This document shows, piece after piece, positions 18,874 to 28,006 of a stretch of 64,000 nt of DNA. The notes under the pieces were generated by a model, which saw only the letters and a list, made by a program, of their open reading frames with translations, searched no databases and was not told the DNA's origin. The position numbers were made by a program, and so were the translations under genes. Positions within the stretch are counted from its first letter, which is position 1; every line of letters starts with the position of its first letter. The stretch comes from Mucilaginibacter xinganensis (GTDB lineage: Bacteria > Bacteroidota > Bacteroidia > Sphingobacteriales > Sphingobacteriaceae): NCBI RefSeq assembly GCF_002257585.1, contig NZ_CP022743.1, positions 3,720,001 to 3,784,000 on the forward strand, in the 5' to 3' direction.

Positions 18874-20205
18874 ATGAAACTAAATAAAGTAAGTACCCGA
18901 ATCTCACTTTTAGCCTTTATTGGGTTTTCGTTAACGGCATTTGCAGGAAAAGCCCGGCCAAACACCAACACAATAAAAAGTACAGACAGCTTGATTACAG
19001 TCCCCATAGGTGGTAACTCATGGCGAATAGCCAAAGACACCATCGGCGGGAACGTAACTAATGATGGTATTGCAGACTGGGCAGATCAGCAGGTAAGATT
19101 TAACACTTATGTTCGCTTAACGGATAAGGGCAGTCTTAAACTATGGCTAAATCTTAAAGTAGCGGATGGCACAAGCCGAATTGCGGTATCGGCCTTAAAA
19201 AAGACGAAAGAAGTAACTGTTACCGGCAATACGGCAAAGGATTATTACGTGGGCGAATGGGCCGTTAAAGATACCGGCTACCTGGTTATAGAGATAAAAG
19301 GCATTAGTAAAACGGGAAAAAGCTTTGCGGATGTAAGCAGCATAAAACTATCCGGCGCCGCAACCAAAGGCAAAACTGCTTATGTAAAAAACAACGAGGG
19401 CAATTATTTTTATTGGGGTCGCAGGGGGCCATCCGTCCACTTAAACTATACTGTGCCAGAGAAAATGAATGCCGAATGGTTTTATAATGAAGTTACCGTA
19501 CCGGTTGGCAATGACGTAATGGGTTCCTATTTTATGGCTGATGGTTTTGGCGAAGGCTATTTCGGGATGCAGGTAAACTCGCCTGCTGAAAGACATATCC
19601 TGTTTTCGGTATGGAGCCCGTTTGTAACCGATAACCCAAAAGACATTCCGGATGATAAAAAAATTGTAATGCTTAAAAAAGGCGCCAACGTGCATACCGG
19701 CGAATTTGGCAGCGAGGGTTCGGGCGGACAAAGCTACCTGCTGTATAACTGGAAGGCCGGTAATACCTATAAGTTTTTAGTGCGGGTTAAGCCCGATGGC
19801 AATAACCATACTACTTATACCACCTGGTTTTTTGCTCCGGAGCTGGGCAAATGGCAATTGATAGCCAGCTTTAGCCGCCCGCAAACCAATACTTACTTGA
19901 AACATCTGCACTCCTTTTTAGAGAATTTTGAGCCGGAGCAGGGAACTATGACCCGTAAAGTACTCTTTAGCAATCAATGGGTTGCTGACGAAAGCGGTAA
20001 ATGGATGCAATTGACCAAAGCTAAGTTTACCAATGATAATACCGGTGCCAAAGGCTACCGAATGGATTTTGCAGGCGGTACAGAGGGCGATGCTTTTTAC
20101 CTTAAAAACTGCGGTTTCTTTAATAATTATACCGCCCGCAATACGCTATTTGAAAGGCCTGCAAACAGTAAAATGCCGGAAGTGGAGCTGGATAAGTTAC
20201 CGTGA
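18874..20205 (+). CDS. Secreted DUF5077/DUF3472 domain protein
   Basis: 443 residues from the ATG at 18874, which gives a good signal peptide (MKLNKVSTRISLLAFIGFSL, cleaved near TAFAG). The first domain (about 35-165, with SWRIAKDTIGGNVTNDGIAD) is DUF5077-like and probably a carbohydrate-binding beta-sandwich. The rest (NYFYWGRRGPSVHLNY onward) matches DUF3472, found in secreted proteins near polysaccharide-use genes. Enzyme activity is unproven. It is followed by a terminator and by the convergent 999-residue putative glycosidase, so the two may serve the same glycan. Confidence 0.85.
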   Translation: MKLNKVSTRISLLAFIGFSLTAFAGKARPNTNTIKSTDSLITVPIGGNSWRIAKDTIGGNVTNDGIADWADQQVRFNTYVRLTDKGSLKLWLNLKVADGTSRIAVSALKKTKEVTVTGNTAKDYYVGEWAVKDTGYLVIEIKGISKTGKSFADVSSIKLSGAATKGKTAYVKNNEGNYFYWGRRGPSVHLNYTVPEKMNAEWFYNEVTVPVGNDVMGSYFMADGFGEGYFGMQVNSPAERHILFSVWSPFVTDNPKDIPDDKKIVMLKKGANVHTGEFGSEGSGGQSYLLYNWKAGNTYKFLVRVKPDGNNHTTYTTWFFAPELGKWQLIASFSRPQTNTYLKHLHSFLENFEPEQGTMTRKVLFSNQWVADESGKWMQLTKAKFTNDNTGAKGYRMDFAGGTEGDAFYLKNCGFFNNYTARNTLFERPANSKMPEVELDKLP

Positions 20206-20370
20206 TATTTTTATGTTCCAATTAATGCAAACCACCAACATGAGCTAAGCACGAACAGCTGAGACCGTAAAACAGCTGTTTAGTTGACCAGAGACATTTA
20301 GCAGGTTAACATTATAATCGCAGAAATTGCCTCGATCCTTAATTGCAAGCAACCAGATTCGTAATATCCG

Positions 20371-20427
20371 TGCGTTATCGAGCCCGGCTGTAAGCAACAA
20401 GGCTCAATAACGCAGATATTTTTTTAT
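20371..20427 (+). terminator. Intrinsic terminator after the DUF3472 gene
   Basis: Arms 20371-20384 (tgcgttatcgagcc) and 20401-20414 (ggctcaataacgca) pair over 13 of 14 positions. A T-rich tail (atattttttta) follows directly on the plus strand. It marks the end of the DUF3472 transcript just before the convergent gene's stop. Confidence 0.78.
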
Positions 20428-23423
20428 TTTTCCTCTTTTAACACCAGCAACCAGCCCTTGCCCTTTTCAACCTTTATTTCGTCACCATCTTTAAAGCTTG
20501 CGGACTGCTGAAAGTTATTGACTGCAGGGGCTGTTATGGTTGCTTTTGCCGGATCAATGCCTAAGGCTTTCCAGTTTATTTGTAATTTAATGGTTGTATC
20601 ATCTTTTGCCCAGCTGGCTATAGATACCAGCGCACTACGCTCTTTTTTGTAGATGGTTGCCAGCACCTCCGGATTATTGGTTTTTACCGGATTTTTTTCG
20701 ACCCAGTAGCCAATCATCTTAGTGCCTTGCATGCCAAAATCATCCCAAACCTTCCAGATGGGGCGGGGATCGGCGTTATCACTCCATGGCATGCGGTTGG
20801 TCATCCCGTATATCATTCCACGCCACGGGTTGCCGCCTCCCTGCAGCATTTCGCCCATTAAACCAAACGGAATGCCCGATACTTCGGTTAAAAAGAAATC
20901 AGGTGAGTTTTTTTCATAATCAAAATATTCGCCAAACCAAAGCCTGTTCAGATATGGAAAATGCTCCAGGTAAAGGTTCCCGCTGTTGTTAAAGCCATCG
21001 CTTTTGTTGTATTGATTGGCAGAGTGCAGGTCGATAATACCTGGATGCCCATCTTTGGTGAGCACACGTTTAATCCGTTTCATGGTAATGCGGTCAAATG
21101 CCACATCGTCCAGGTAAATGCCATCAATGCCTACGTTTTGCACCAGCCAGTTCATGCCTTCCACATAGTAGTTGTGCCATCGGCTCATCCCGCTGTTTAT
21201 TAACGCGGCATCTTTATATTCCGGCACATACCAGGCTGCAATATAATCGTCGGCTACATGCTCCTGCAACCATGAATAACCTCCCCCCTTGCCGGGCGAA
21301 TAAATCTCGTGCCCAAGGCTGCGCATCGGAAAGGTTTCATAAGCACTGTTCGACAATTCGCGTACGGTGTTATAGATCTTCACCTTCAAACCCAGCTGAT
21401 GCGCCGAATCAATGTAACTTTTCATTTGGCGCCACCTGATGAACGGATAGTTGATATAAGGATTTATCGGCGTTCCGTGGTGGATGTTAACTACGGTTGC
21501 CCCGGTTTGCTTAATGCTGTCAAGGGCACTGTATTTATGGTAAAAGCGGGTTGCCCACTGAAAATCTGTATTTATCGGATGGAAAGGCGTAATCAGTAAG
21601 GTAAAATTATAATATAGTACATCGCCCTTTTTCATTGTGCGGGCACCGCTATAGTTACTTACCAAAACATGGTTATCCTTCTCGTTGATCCTGATGCCGC
21701 CCTTGTTATCATTGCCCCATGAAGTTGGCAGCAATAAAGGTTTTTGAAGATAGAAATTGGTATTAAGTGGGCGCACATAATTTTCATCCCGCAGCGAATA
21801 TTGCAGGCCTGCATTCACATCCCCAATCCATGCGCCGTCCTGGTTTTTATGCGGCACATCCCATTTCCATTCGTAGCTATCAGGTCGCTTTTCACCCTTC
21901 AAATTGAGCCCCATCATGTATTTGGAGGCCTCCTTATTAAAAGGAATTTCCATCCTGATATCCTTCAAATCCACATCATGCAAAGCCGTAACCTTTACCA
22001 TGTATGAAGCAAAACCATCAAACTCAATAGTGCCTGATACATCCATTTGCAGGTTGGCAGCGGTGTTAACAGCGTCCCATTTAACTGTGCCGGCCCGTGT
22101 TTCGGTAAATTTCACCCCTTTTGATTGCCATTTTTCAGCACCAACATTATTTTCTGCTACCAGCTTAATTGGCGCGGCAATAACTTCTTTGGCTATGCTT
22201 GAAAACGAGGTCATTTCGGGCGTAAAATAAGTCTGGATACTTTTCGGGAAGCCTGTTTTATCCAGTATTACCTTACGGCCCAACAGTGCAATGGTGTTGT
22301 TTTTTACCACCAGCGGGATATAGGGTTTTATTACATCATTTTGTTGCGCCAGGGTTGAGTTTAACCAGGCCAGGCGGGTTTCCCTTTGTGGTTCATTAAT
22401 TCCGCCTTTAACGGCTGTAGCCTTTTCAACTTTTATCCGGATACCAATTTTGGTATTCTCCGCATTTTTTGGCGAAATAGTTACCGTACCTTCATAGGTA
22501 CCAGCAACGGCTGTTGCCGGGATATTTACCAGGCACCACATGGCTTGAACATCGCCTTTAGCTATATCAACTTCTTTAGTAAACGAATTTCCCCTATAAT
22601 CGGTTCCCCCGTTATTAATACAAGACATTACTTTTGATGAAATCACCTGCCCTGATTTGTTTTTCAGGTCAGAGAAAATAATTTTTACCCCATTCAAATC
22701 TTTGGCTGTTGGGTAAATGCCTAATTGATAGGTATAATTTTCACCCCGTTTTGCTTCGCCGTTAAAAACGTTTCTTACACCGGTCGTGATCCATCGCTGA
22801 GGAAGGTCATGTTTCATTTTTATAACAAACTGCCTGTCTTCCGGGAAAACCAAATAGGTTCTGCCTGAATTTTGCGAAATAAGGTTGTTTACCTCAGTTT
22901 CTGTCGCTATCACCTCCATAGGGTAAAAGCTGTTCATGGCGTTTACAGATTCGATGGATTCAACTGTTGCGCCTTCTATGTCGCTGCTATTGGGAATAGT
23001 AGTTAACCAGTTATCGGCAGCGGTAGGTTGCGCCTTCATGTATTTAACGTTGGGATAATTTGATTTCCTGTCAACCTTATACGGCAAATAATAAACAAAG
23101 TATTTTTTATTACCGGCATCAGGCTCAAAATACAGCACACAACTTTCGCGGTTAATGCCGGTTACAGACACATTCATTACCCTTTTACCCGATGCGGAAT
23201 CAACGATAAACAGTTGTTTCGTTTCCGGGTGATGATCATTGCGCCGCCAGTTAATGATAGCTTTAGCTAAATGCGTGTTGGCTTTTTGAAGCGTTAACAC
23301 CACCCTGTGGTTACCGAGCGAATCAGCATCCCAATCATTATTTTTTGTAGTGTATTTGATTTGCTGCGCGATAGAAAGCTGACAGACGAGGAGAAAAACG
23401 GATAAGTAAAAATATTTATTCAT
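20424..23423 (-). CDS. Large secreted putative glycoside hydrolase (GH123-like/DUF6067 type)
   Basis: 999 residues with a signal peptide (MNKYFYLSVFLLVCQLSIAQ). The N-terminal half is beta-sandwich in character. The C-terminal half looks like a TIM barrel: WATRFYHKYSALDSIKQTG, VKIYNTVRELSN, NVGIDGIYLDDVAFDR near residue 770 and LYLEHFPYLNRLWFGEYFDY. The Asp pair in GIYLDD is the best catalytic candidate. Bacteroidota proteins of this build are annotated as glycoside hydrolase-domain proteins with GH123-N-like modules; I recall this rather than having searched. The substrate is unknown. It is convergent with the DUF3472 gene. Confidence 0.75.
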   Translation of the reverse strand: MNKYFYLSVFLLVCQLSIAQQIKYTTKNNDWDADSLGNHRVVLTLQKANTHLAKAIINWRRNDHHPETKQLFIVDSASGKRVMNVSVTGINRESCVLYFEPDAGNKKYFVYYLPYKVDRKSNYPNVKYMKAQPTAADNWLTTIPNSSDIEGATVESIESVNAMNSFYPMEVIATETEVNNLISQNSGRTYLVFPEDRQFVIKMKHDLPQRWITTGVRNVFNGEAKRGENYTYQLGIYPTAKDLNGVKIIFSDLKNKSGQVISSKVMSCINNGGTDYRGNSFTKEVDIAKGDVQAMWCLVNIPATAVAGTYEGTVTISPKNAENTKIGIRIKVEKATAVKGGINEPQRETRLAWLNSTLAQQNDVIKPYIPLVVKNNTIALLGRKVILDKTGFPKSIQTYFTPEMTSFSSIAKEVIAAPIKLVAENNVGAEKWQSKGVKFTETRAGTVKWDAVNTAANLQMDVSGTIEFDGFASYMVKVTALHDVDLKDIRMEIPFNKEASKYMMGLNLKGEKRPDSYEWKWDVPHKNQDGAWIGDVNAGLQYSLRDENYVRPLNTNFYLQKPLLLPTSWGNDNKGGIRINEKDNHVLVSNYSGARTMKKGDVLYYNFTLLITPFHPINTDFQWATRFYHKYSALDSIKQTGATVVNIHHGTPINPYINYPFIRWRQMKSYIDSAHQLGLKVKIYNTVRELSNSAYETFPMRSLGHEIYSPGKGGGYSWLQEHVADDYIAAWYVPEYKDAALINSGMSRWHNYYVEGMNWLVQNVGIDGIYLDDVAFDRITMKRIKRVLTKDGHPGIIDLHSANQYNKSDGFNNSGNLYLEHFPYLNRLWFGEYFDYEKNSPDFFLTEVSGIPFGLMGEMLQGGGNPWRGMIYGMTNRMPWSDNADPRPIWKVWDDFGMQGTKMIGYWVEKNPVKTNNPEVLATIYKKERSALVSIASWAKDDTTIKLQINWKALGIDPAKATITAPAVNNFQQSASFKDGDEIKVEKGKGWLLVLKEEK

Positions 23424-23526
23424 TATAGCATGGTAAGGGATGCTAAATTAATAAATACTTACCTATTAAAAACGGATTGTGCAAAGGTTTGCGCAGAGCC
23501 AGCCCGCTGTTGTTTTTTGATTAAAT

Positions 23527-23549
23527 AGCGCAGGCCAATGACCTGCGCT
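23527..23549 (-). terminator. Short GC-rich hairpin after the DUF2027-Smr gene
   Basis: Perfect 8-bp arms agcgcagg (23527-23534) and cctgcgct (23542-23549), 12 bases after the minus-strand stop at 23561. The tail on that strand is A/T-rich but not a clean T run, so termination is only likely. Confidence 0.45.
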
Positions 23550-23560
23550 GTTATATAACC

Positions 23561-24508
23561 TTATTTCAATACTACCTTGGTGGCGCCATAGCCAAACTTC
23601 TCTTTCCTGGCATCCATAAAAGTCTGGATCTTCTGGTGCTTGCCTAATAGCTTATGAATCTCGTGCCTTAAAGTGCCGTTGCCCGCGCCGTGAATAAAAA
23701 TAATTTCAGGCTGCTGGTGTACAATGGCAGCATCAAGCGCTTTATGAAAATGATCAAGTTGAATTTTAAGGATCTCGCCACTGTTTAAAAACTGGTAATC
23801 GTTTCGCAGCTTTTCTATGTGGAGGTCAACCTCGGTACCTGGTTTGTCAACAACGGCCTTCTCATCCGGAGATTGAAAAAAACTTTCCTTCAGTTTTTGG
23901 GCATCTATTACCAGGTCGGGCTCATCCAGCTGAATTAACCAGCCCTGGGTTTTAAGGATCGGGATCAGTTTTTTTGAACCTGAAAAATCCTTCGCCTTAA
24001 ATTTCTCATTAACAACCAAGGGCGCTGGCGGTTCGGTGTTATGTTTAGTATGATAAACAATATGAAAAACAAATTTCGGCCAAAGCTGCAGGTCTGCCAG
24101 TTGCGCCGAGTAAATTTTTGTTGCTGTGTTTGGCGCGGCCAGCCCGCTGTATTCTCCTTTAAAAGTATTTGTCCTTTCTGTTGTCAATGATGCCAACAGC
24201 TGAAACGAGGTGTCGTTAACCAAATAAAAATGGACCACTGAATTAGCTTTCGGATCGTTTATTACACCTATATAAACACCTTTGACTTTAAAATCGCCAA
24301 CGGGTGTTTGCGGCTCTTCTGCCTCGTCCTCTTTTTTACTGCCTGCGGGTACGTAGCCATGCACCGTGGTAACCTTACTGGCCAGCACCGGGATTTCGAA
24401 ATCGTCGTCGCCGGTTACCCCTATCATTTGGTCGTCAATAATACGGGTTACAAAGCCCTCCATTTTCTCGTCCACAAAACGCACAAAGTCGCCTAATTTA
24501 TATTTCAT
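23561..24508 (-). CDS. DUF2027 and Smr domain protein
   Basis: 315 residues. It begins MKYKLGDFVRFVDEKMEGFV with a small SH3-like barrel, followed by a DUF2027 beta domain (about 75-175). The C-terminal 90 residues form an Smr domain: EVDLHIEKL carries the Asp-Leu-His motif, and IIFIHGAGNGTLRHEIHKLL carries the His-Gly-x-Gly-x-Gly motif. The Smr domain is a nuclease or branched-nucleic-acid/RNA-binding module shared with MutS2. This combination is typical of Bacteroidota. It is probably a cytoplasmic RNA- or DNA-binding protein; the exact role is unknown. It is divergent from the M1 peptidase gene. Confidence 0.93.
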   Translation of the reverse strand: MKYKLGDFVRFVDEKMEGFVTRIIDDQMIGVTGDDDFEIPVLASKVTTVHGYVPAGSKKEDEAEEPQTPVGDFKVKGVYIGVINDPKANSVVHFYLVNDTSFQLLASLTTERTNTFKGEYSGLAAPNTATKIYSAQLADLQLWPKFVFHIVYHTKHNTEPPAPLVVNEKFKAKDFSGSKKLIPILKTQGWLIQLDEPDLVIDAQKLKESFFQSPDEKAVVDKPGTEVDLHIEKLRNDYQFLNSGEILKIQLDHFHKALDAAIVHQQPEIIFIHGAGNGTLRHEIHKLLGKHQKIQTFMDARKEKFGYGATKVVLK

Positions 24509-24865
24509 GATTACACTAATTATTAAGAGATTATACCGAATATATTGGCATTACACTGATTGGGTTTTAACCCTAAGGATCATTCCGGTCAAATCATTTT
24601 CAATCAGTATAATCCCAAAAACAAAAAACCACCTGCCCAAAGGCAGATGGTTAGAAATTAGTTATTTAATACCCCTATTAAAATAACTGGTGCAAATTAA
24701 AAAAATATTTATCGCTCTGCAAATAGTTAAGTGTTAATTTTTTTAACGGAAATGTAATTATTTCAATTTCCATGCGTCTCATACCATATAAATTGTCTTT
24801 TATTTTATTTCCTCCATATAATATTGGCTTAAATCTGTTTATTTGCTCATAAAATTTTACATCAA
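24509..24865. other. Intergenic region between divergent genes, with an orphan terminator-like hairpin
   Basis: 357 bases without a gene. Arms 24627-24637 (aaccacctgcc) and 24642-24652 (ggcagatggtt) pair with one mismatch. On the minus strand a T-rich run follows (ggttttttgtttttggg), so it has terminator form for a transcript running toward the DUF2027 gene, 120 bases before its start. It could be a leader attenuator or the end of a small RNA. Nothing else is recognised in this A/T-rich gap. Confidence 0.45.
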
Positions 24866-26743
24866 ATGTTTAAATCAATTATTGTAGGTGCTGTTTGCAG
24901 CCTGGTTTTATTCCAGGCCCAGGCACAAAACCTGTACATGCCGCGCGATATTCAGCACGCCTTTAACAAAGGAACAAGGGCAATGGATGGCAAACCAGGT
25001 AAAAATTATTGGCAAAATCACGGCCGCTATAACATATCTATCACCGCACTGCCGCCCGAAAGGAACATAAAAGGCGTTGAGCAGATCTTTTATTTCAACA
25101 ACAGCCCTGATACCCTGAAAAGGTTGAATATGAAACTGATTCTCAACATTCACCGCCCTGGAGTTGCCCGTTTTGGCAGTGCCAGTGATGATTACCTTAC
25201 ACCCGGTGTCCAGGTTGACTCGATATTTATAAACGGAACAAAAAAGCCATGGAATAACAAGCAGGCAGCCAATACCAACCAAATGATAGGTCTGCCAAAA
25301 CCGTTAATGCCCCACGATTCTGTAAAGTTGGACATTACCTGGCACTTCGAAATCTCCAAAGAAAGTGGCCGCGAAGGCATGATAGACTCAACCACCTATT
25401 ACATGGCTTATTTTTATCCGCGTGTATCAGTATATGATGACTATAACGGTTGGGACACCCTACCCTTTTTAGATGCGCAGGAGTTCTATAACGATTTTAA
25501 CGACTATACCCTTAATGTTACCGTTCCTAAAAACTATTTGGTTTGGGCCACCGGTACCTTACAAAATGCTAACCAGGTTCTCCAGCCTGAATATGCGGAA
25601 AGGCTGAAAAAATCCTTCACCAGCGATTCAACTATCCATATTGCCACAAAAGAGGACCTGGCAAAGAAAAACATAACGACACAAAATAGCACGAATACCT
25701 GGACATGGACCGCCAATAATATCAGCGACATGGCCGTAGGTGTAAGTGATCATTACGACTGGGACGCAGCCAGCGCCATCGTGGATACTAAAACGGGCCG
25801 AAGAGCAAGCATGCAGGCAGCATTTTTAGATGCAGCAGCTGACTTTCATCACTCTGTGCAGGCAGGGCGCCACTCGTTAAGCTGGTTATCACAAAACTGG
25901 CCCGGTGTTCCGTACCCGTTTCCAAAAATGACCGCTTTCCAGGGTTTTGCCGATATGGAATACCCGATGATGGTGAATGACAGCCATACGGACGATATCG
26001 GGTTTTCACAATTTGTACAGGACCATGAAATTGCACACACCTGGTTCCCATTTTACATGGGGATAAACGAAAGCCGTTATTCATTTATGGATGAGGGGTG
26101 GGCCACAACATTCGAGCTGTTAATAGGCACCTCAGAAGTAGGTAAAGAAAAGGCTGAACAGTTATACAAAGGTTTCCGGGTAAACCAATGGATCCATGAT
26201 CGTTCAACTGCCGAAGATCTGCCGATTATTACCCCTACCAGTGAATTAAGGGGCGGTTTTGGTAACAACTCTTACGGAAAACCATCTTTAAGCTATTTTG
26301 CTTTAAAAGATATGCTTGGTGATGACCTGTTTAAAAAAGCGCTACATACTTATATGGACAACTGGAACGGAAAACATCCTATTCCATGGGATTATTTCAA
26401 CTCCATGAGCAGCGGATCGGGTAGAAACCTTAACTGGTTCTTTAACAACTGGTTCTTCAGCAACGGCTACATCGACCTTAATTTACAAAAAGTAACCAAA
26501 GCAACCGGCGGCTACATGCTGGCGATTCAAAATATAGGCGGTTTCGCAGTTCCTTTTGATGTGAAGATAACTTATACCGATGGCACTACTACAACTTTCC
26601 ACCAAACTCCGGCCGTTTGGGAGCATAATCAAAAGCAAATAGCTGTAAATATTAAAACCACCAAAACAGCTGCTTCTGTAGTAATTGATGGTGGAATATT
26701 TATGGATGCTGATGAAAGCAATAATAAATGGACTGCTAAATAA
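24866..26743 (+). CDS. M1 family metallopeptidase (aminopeptidase N-like), secreted
   Basis: 625 residues with a signal peptide (MFKSIIVGAVCSLVLFQAQA). The zinc site is complete: His387-Glu-x2-His391 in DHEIAHTW, then Glu410 in DEGWATTFE after the canonical 18-residue spacing. The exopeptidase motif GFADMEYPMM stands in for the usual GAMEN. NNSYGKPSLSYFALKDMLGD matches the family's later helix. It would release N-terminal residues from peptides in the periplasm or outside the cell. It has no long C-terminal helical domain, so it is the short type common in Bacteroidota. Confidence 0.93.
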   Translation: MFKSIIVGAVCSLVLFQAQAQNLYMPRDIQHAFNKGTRAMDGKPGKNYWQNHGRYNISITALPPERNIKGVEQIFYFNNSPDTLKRLNMKLILNIHRPGVARFGSASDDYLTPGVQVDSIFINGTKKPWNNKQAANTNQMIGLPKPLMPHDSVKLDITWHFEISKESGREGMIDSTTYYMAYFYPRVSVYDDYNGWDTLPFLDAQEFYNDFNDYTLNVTVPKNYLVWATGTLQNANQVLQPEYAERLKKSFTSDSTIHIATKEDLAKKNITTQNSTNTWTWTANNISDMAVGVSDHYDWDAASAIVDTKTGRRASMQAAFLDAAADFHHSVQAGRHSLSWLSQNWPGVPYPFPKMTAFQGFADMEYPMMVNDSHTDDIGFSQFVQDHEIAHTWFPFYMGINESRYSFMDEGWATTFELLIGTSEVGKEKAEQLYKGFRVNQWIHDRSTAEDLPIITPTSELRGGFGNNSYGKPSLSYFALKDMLGDDLFKKALHTYMDNWNGKHPIPWDYFNSMSSGSGRNLNWFFNNWFFSNGYIDLNLQKVTKATGGYMLAIQNIGGFAVPFDVKITYTDGTTTTFHQTPAVWEHNQKQIAVNIKTTKTAASVVIDGGIFMDADESNNKWTAK

Positions 26744-26779
26744 TACACCCTAAGGCGGCAAAAGGATTAAGTCTGCCCC

Positions 26780-26818
26780 AAACAAAGAAACCCGGCCTAT
26801 AGCCGGGTTTCTTTGTTT
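26780..26818. terminator. Bidirectional terminator between M1 peptidase and YtxH genes
   Basis: Perfect 17-bp arms: 26780-26796 (aaacaaagaaacccggc) and 26802-26818 (gccgggtttctttgttt), loop ctata. It lies between convergent genes ending at 26743 and 26838, with T-rich sequence on both strands. Confidence 0.88.
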
Positions 26819-26837
26819 ATGATATCAAATCGAATAT

Positions 26838-27224
26838 TTAGGAATTCTGAACTGAATGATTCAGGTCGTTAGCTCCATTTTTAACGGTCGATTTAGCTTC
26901 GTCAAATTTAGATTGTGCCCGATCTTTAAGTTCGCTGGCTTTTCCCTTTGCAGTTTCAACTGCAGTGTCTCTGTAATCAGACACTGTGTCAGCTATACCG
27001 CTGAATGTTGAACGCGCTTTGTCAAAAATAGTATTACCATATTCTTTAATACCGCTCGATGTATTTTGCGCTTTGTCTTTAGCTGCTTCAACCAGGTCAT
27101 TAATATAATCGGCAATATCTTCGCGCGTTTTCTCACCTTTTTCCGGTGCCAGCAATAATCCTAATGCTGCTCCCGCTGCTGCTCCTATTAATAGTGCTGC
27201 TATAACTCTTGTCTGATCTTTCAT
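26838..27224 (-). CDS. YtxH domain-containing protein
   Basis: 128 residues. One N-terminal membrane segment rich in Ala/Gly (VIAALLIGAAAGAALGLLLA) is followed by PEKGEKTREDI, the YtxH signature. The rest is a long amphipathic, charged helix (FDKARSTFSGIADTVSDY). Such proteins are general-stress-associated membrane proteins of unclear role, often up-regulated with salt or stationary stress. It has no partner in the same direction and is separated from the cold-shock gene by 220 bases. Confidence 0.9.
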   Translation of the reverse strand: MKDQTRVIAALLIGAAAGAALGLLLAPEKGEKTREDIADYINDLVEAAKDKAQNTSSGIKEYGNTIFDKARSTFSGIADTVSDYRDTAVETAKGKASELKDRAQSKFDEAKSTVKNGANDLNHSVQNS

Positions 27225-27387
27225 ATTTTCTGAATTTAGATGATTACCTTAATACAAGAACAATGCCAGTGTTTTGTTTTCATTTTTTAAAAATGCTTCT
27301 TTTGTATTTTACTTAACCGCTTTGCAAAGCAGAGCTTTAAACAGAAGTATTGTTACTATGTCCCGTCCGGCACGGAGGTAAAAGGCA

Positions 27388-27419
27388 CAAAAAAGGCATC
27401 CATTTTAAAATGAATGCCT
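27388..27419 (-). terminator. Intrinsic terminator after the cold-shock gene
   Basis: Imperfect stem 27394-27406 with 27407-27419 (aggcat and cattt against aaatg and atgcct, one mismatch), followed on the minus strand by a T run (cctttttt). It lies 25 bases past the cold-shock gene's stop. Confidence 0.75.
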
Positions 27420-27443
27420 GTACGCTTAATGATTATATTATAA

Positions 27444-27638
27444 TTAAATAACCTTTACATTTACCGCATTTAAGCCTTTTCTTCCGTTTTCAACTTCAAA
27501 CTCCACTTTATCATTTTCACGAATTTCATCGATTAGACCTGTTGAATGAACAAATACGTCCTGGCCACCAGCACTTGGTGTAATAAATCCAAAACCTTTT
27601 GTTTCATTGAAAAATTTTACTGTTCCTTCTTTTTGCAT
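27444..27638 (-). CDS. Cold-shock domain protein (CspA family)
   Basis: 64 residues from the ATG at 27638 (MQKEGTVKFFNETKGFGFI); a 15-residue upstream extension in the same frame is not expected in this family. RNP1 (KGFGFI) and RNP2 (VFVHSTG) are intact. The protein binds single-stranded RNA or DNA and melts hairpins, helping translation and transcription in the cold. It ends VNVKVI, close to the family's normal length of 65-70. A terminator-like hairpin lies about 100 bases upstream of its start on the same strand, so its leader may be regulated. Confidence 0.93.
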   Translation of the reverse strand: MQKEGTVKFFNETKGFGFITPSAGGQDVFVHSTGLIDEIRENDKVEFEVENGRKGLNAVNVKVI

Positions 27639-27738
27639 TATTTTATTTATTAAAGGCGGCAAGGTAGTCATTATTATTTGCAAATCAACTATTTTGTTTT
27701 GACACGAAAGGCAAAGAAGTGAAAAGCCATAAAATAAA

Positions 27739-27769
27739 AAAGCCCTTCAGCTACTGCTAAACGGGCTTT
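27739..27769 (-). terminator. Terminator-like hairpin in the leader of the cold-shock gene
   Basis: On the minus strand, aaagccc (27769-27763) pairs with gggcttt (27745-27739) around a 17-base loop and is followed by a T-rich tail (ttttttattttatgg). It ends about 100 bases before the cold-shock start codon and follows no gene on that strand. It may be an attenuator or belong to a small upstream transcript. The other part of the 27684-28006 gap shows nothing recognisable apart from a short inverted repeat before the HAD gene. Confidence 0.5.
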
Positions 27770-27967
27770 GCTAAAAATCAATTAATCGCACATATCGCCC
27801 CAGCGCGCTATCCTTAATTATTTAGCCACATCTTAACTATCCCCTGTTAGCGGGTTATTAACGTACTGTTATTCAGGTTATAATAATTATAATTAAATAC
27901 GTTTAACAATACTGTTCAGATTTATTCCGCCATTATTTTATTAAACATTATTTTTGCCGAAAATGAC

Positions 27968-27987
27968 GACTGTTATTTTAAACAGTC
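27968..27987. promoter_or_regulatory. Short palindrome 20 bases before the HAD gene
   Basis: Perfect 7-bp inverted repeat: gactgtt, six bases, then aacagtc. It sits where an operator or a weak mRNA hairpin would lie, 19 bases before the ATG at 28007. No protein is known to bind it. Confidence 0.3.
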
Positions 27988-28006
27988 TGTATGCTAATTT
28001 ATATAC

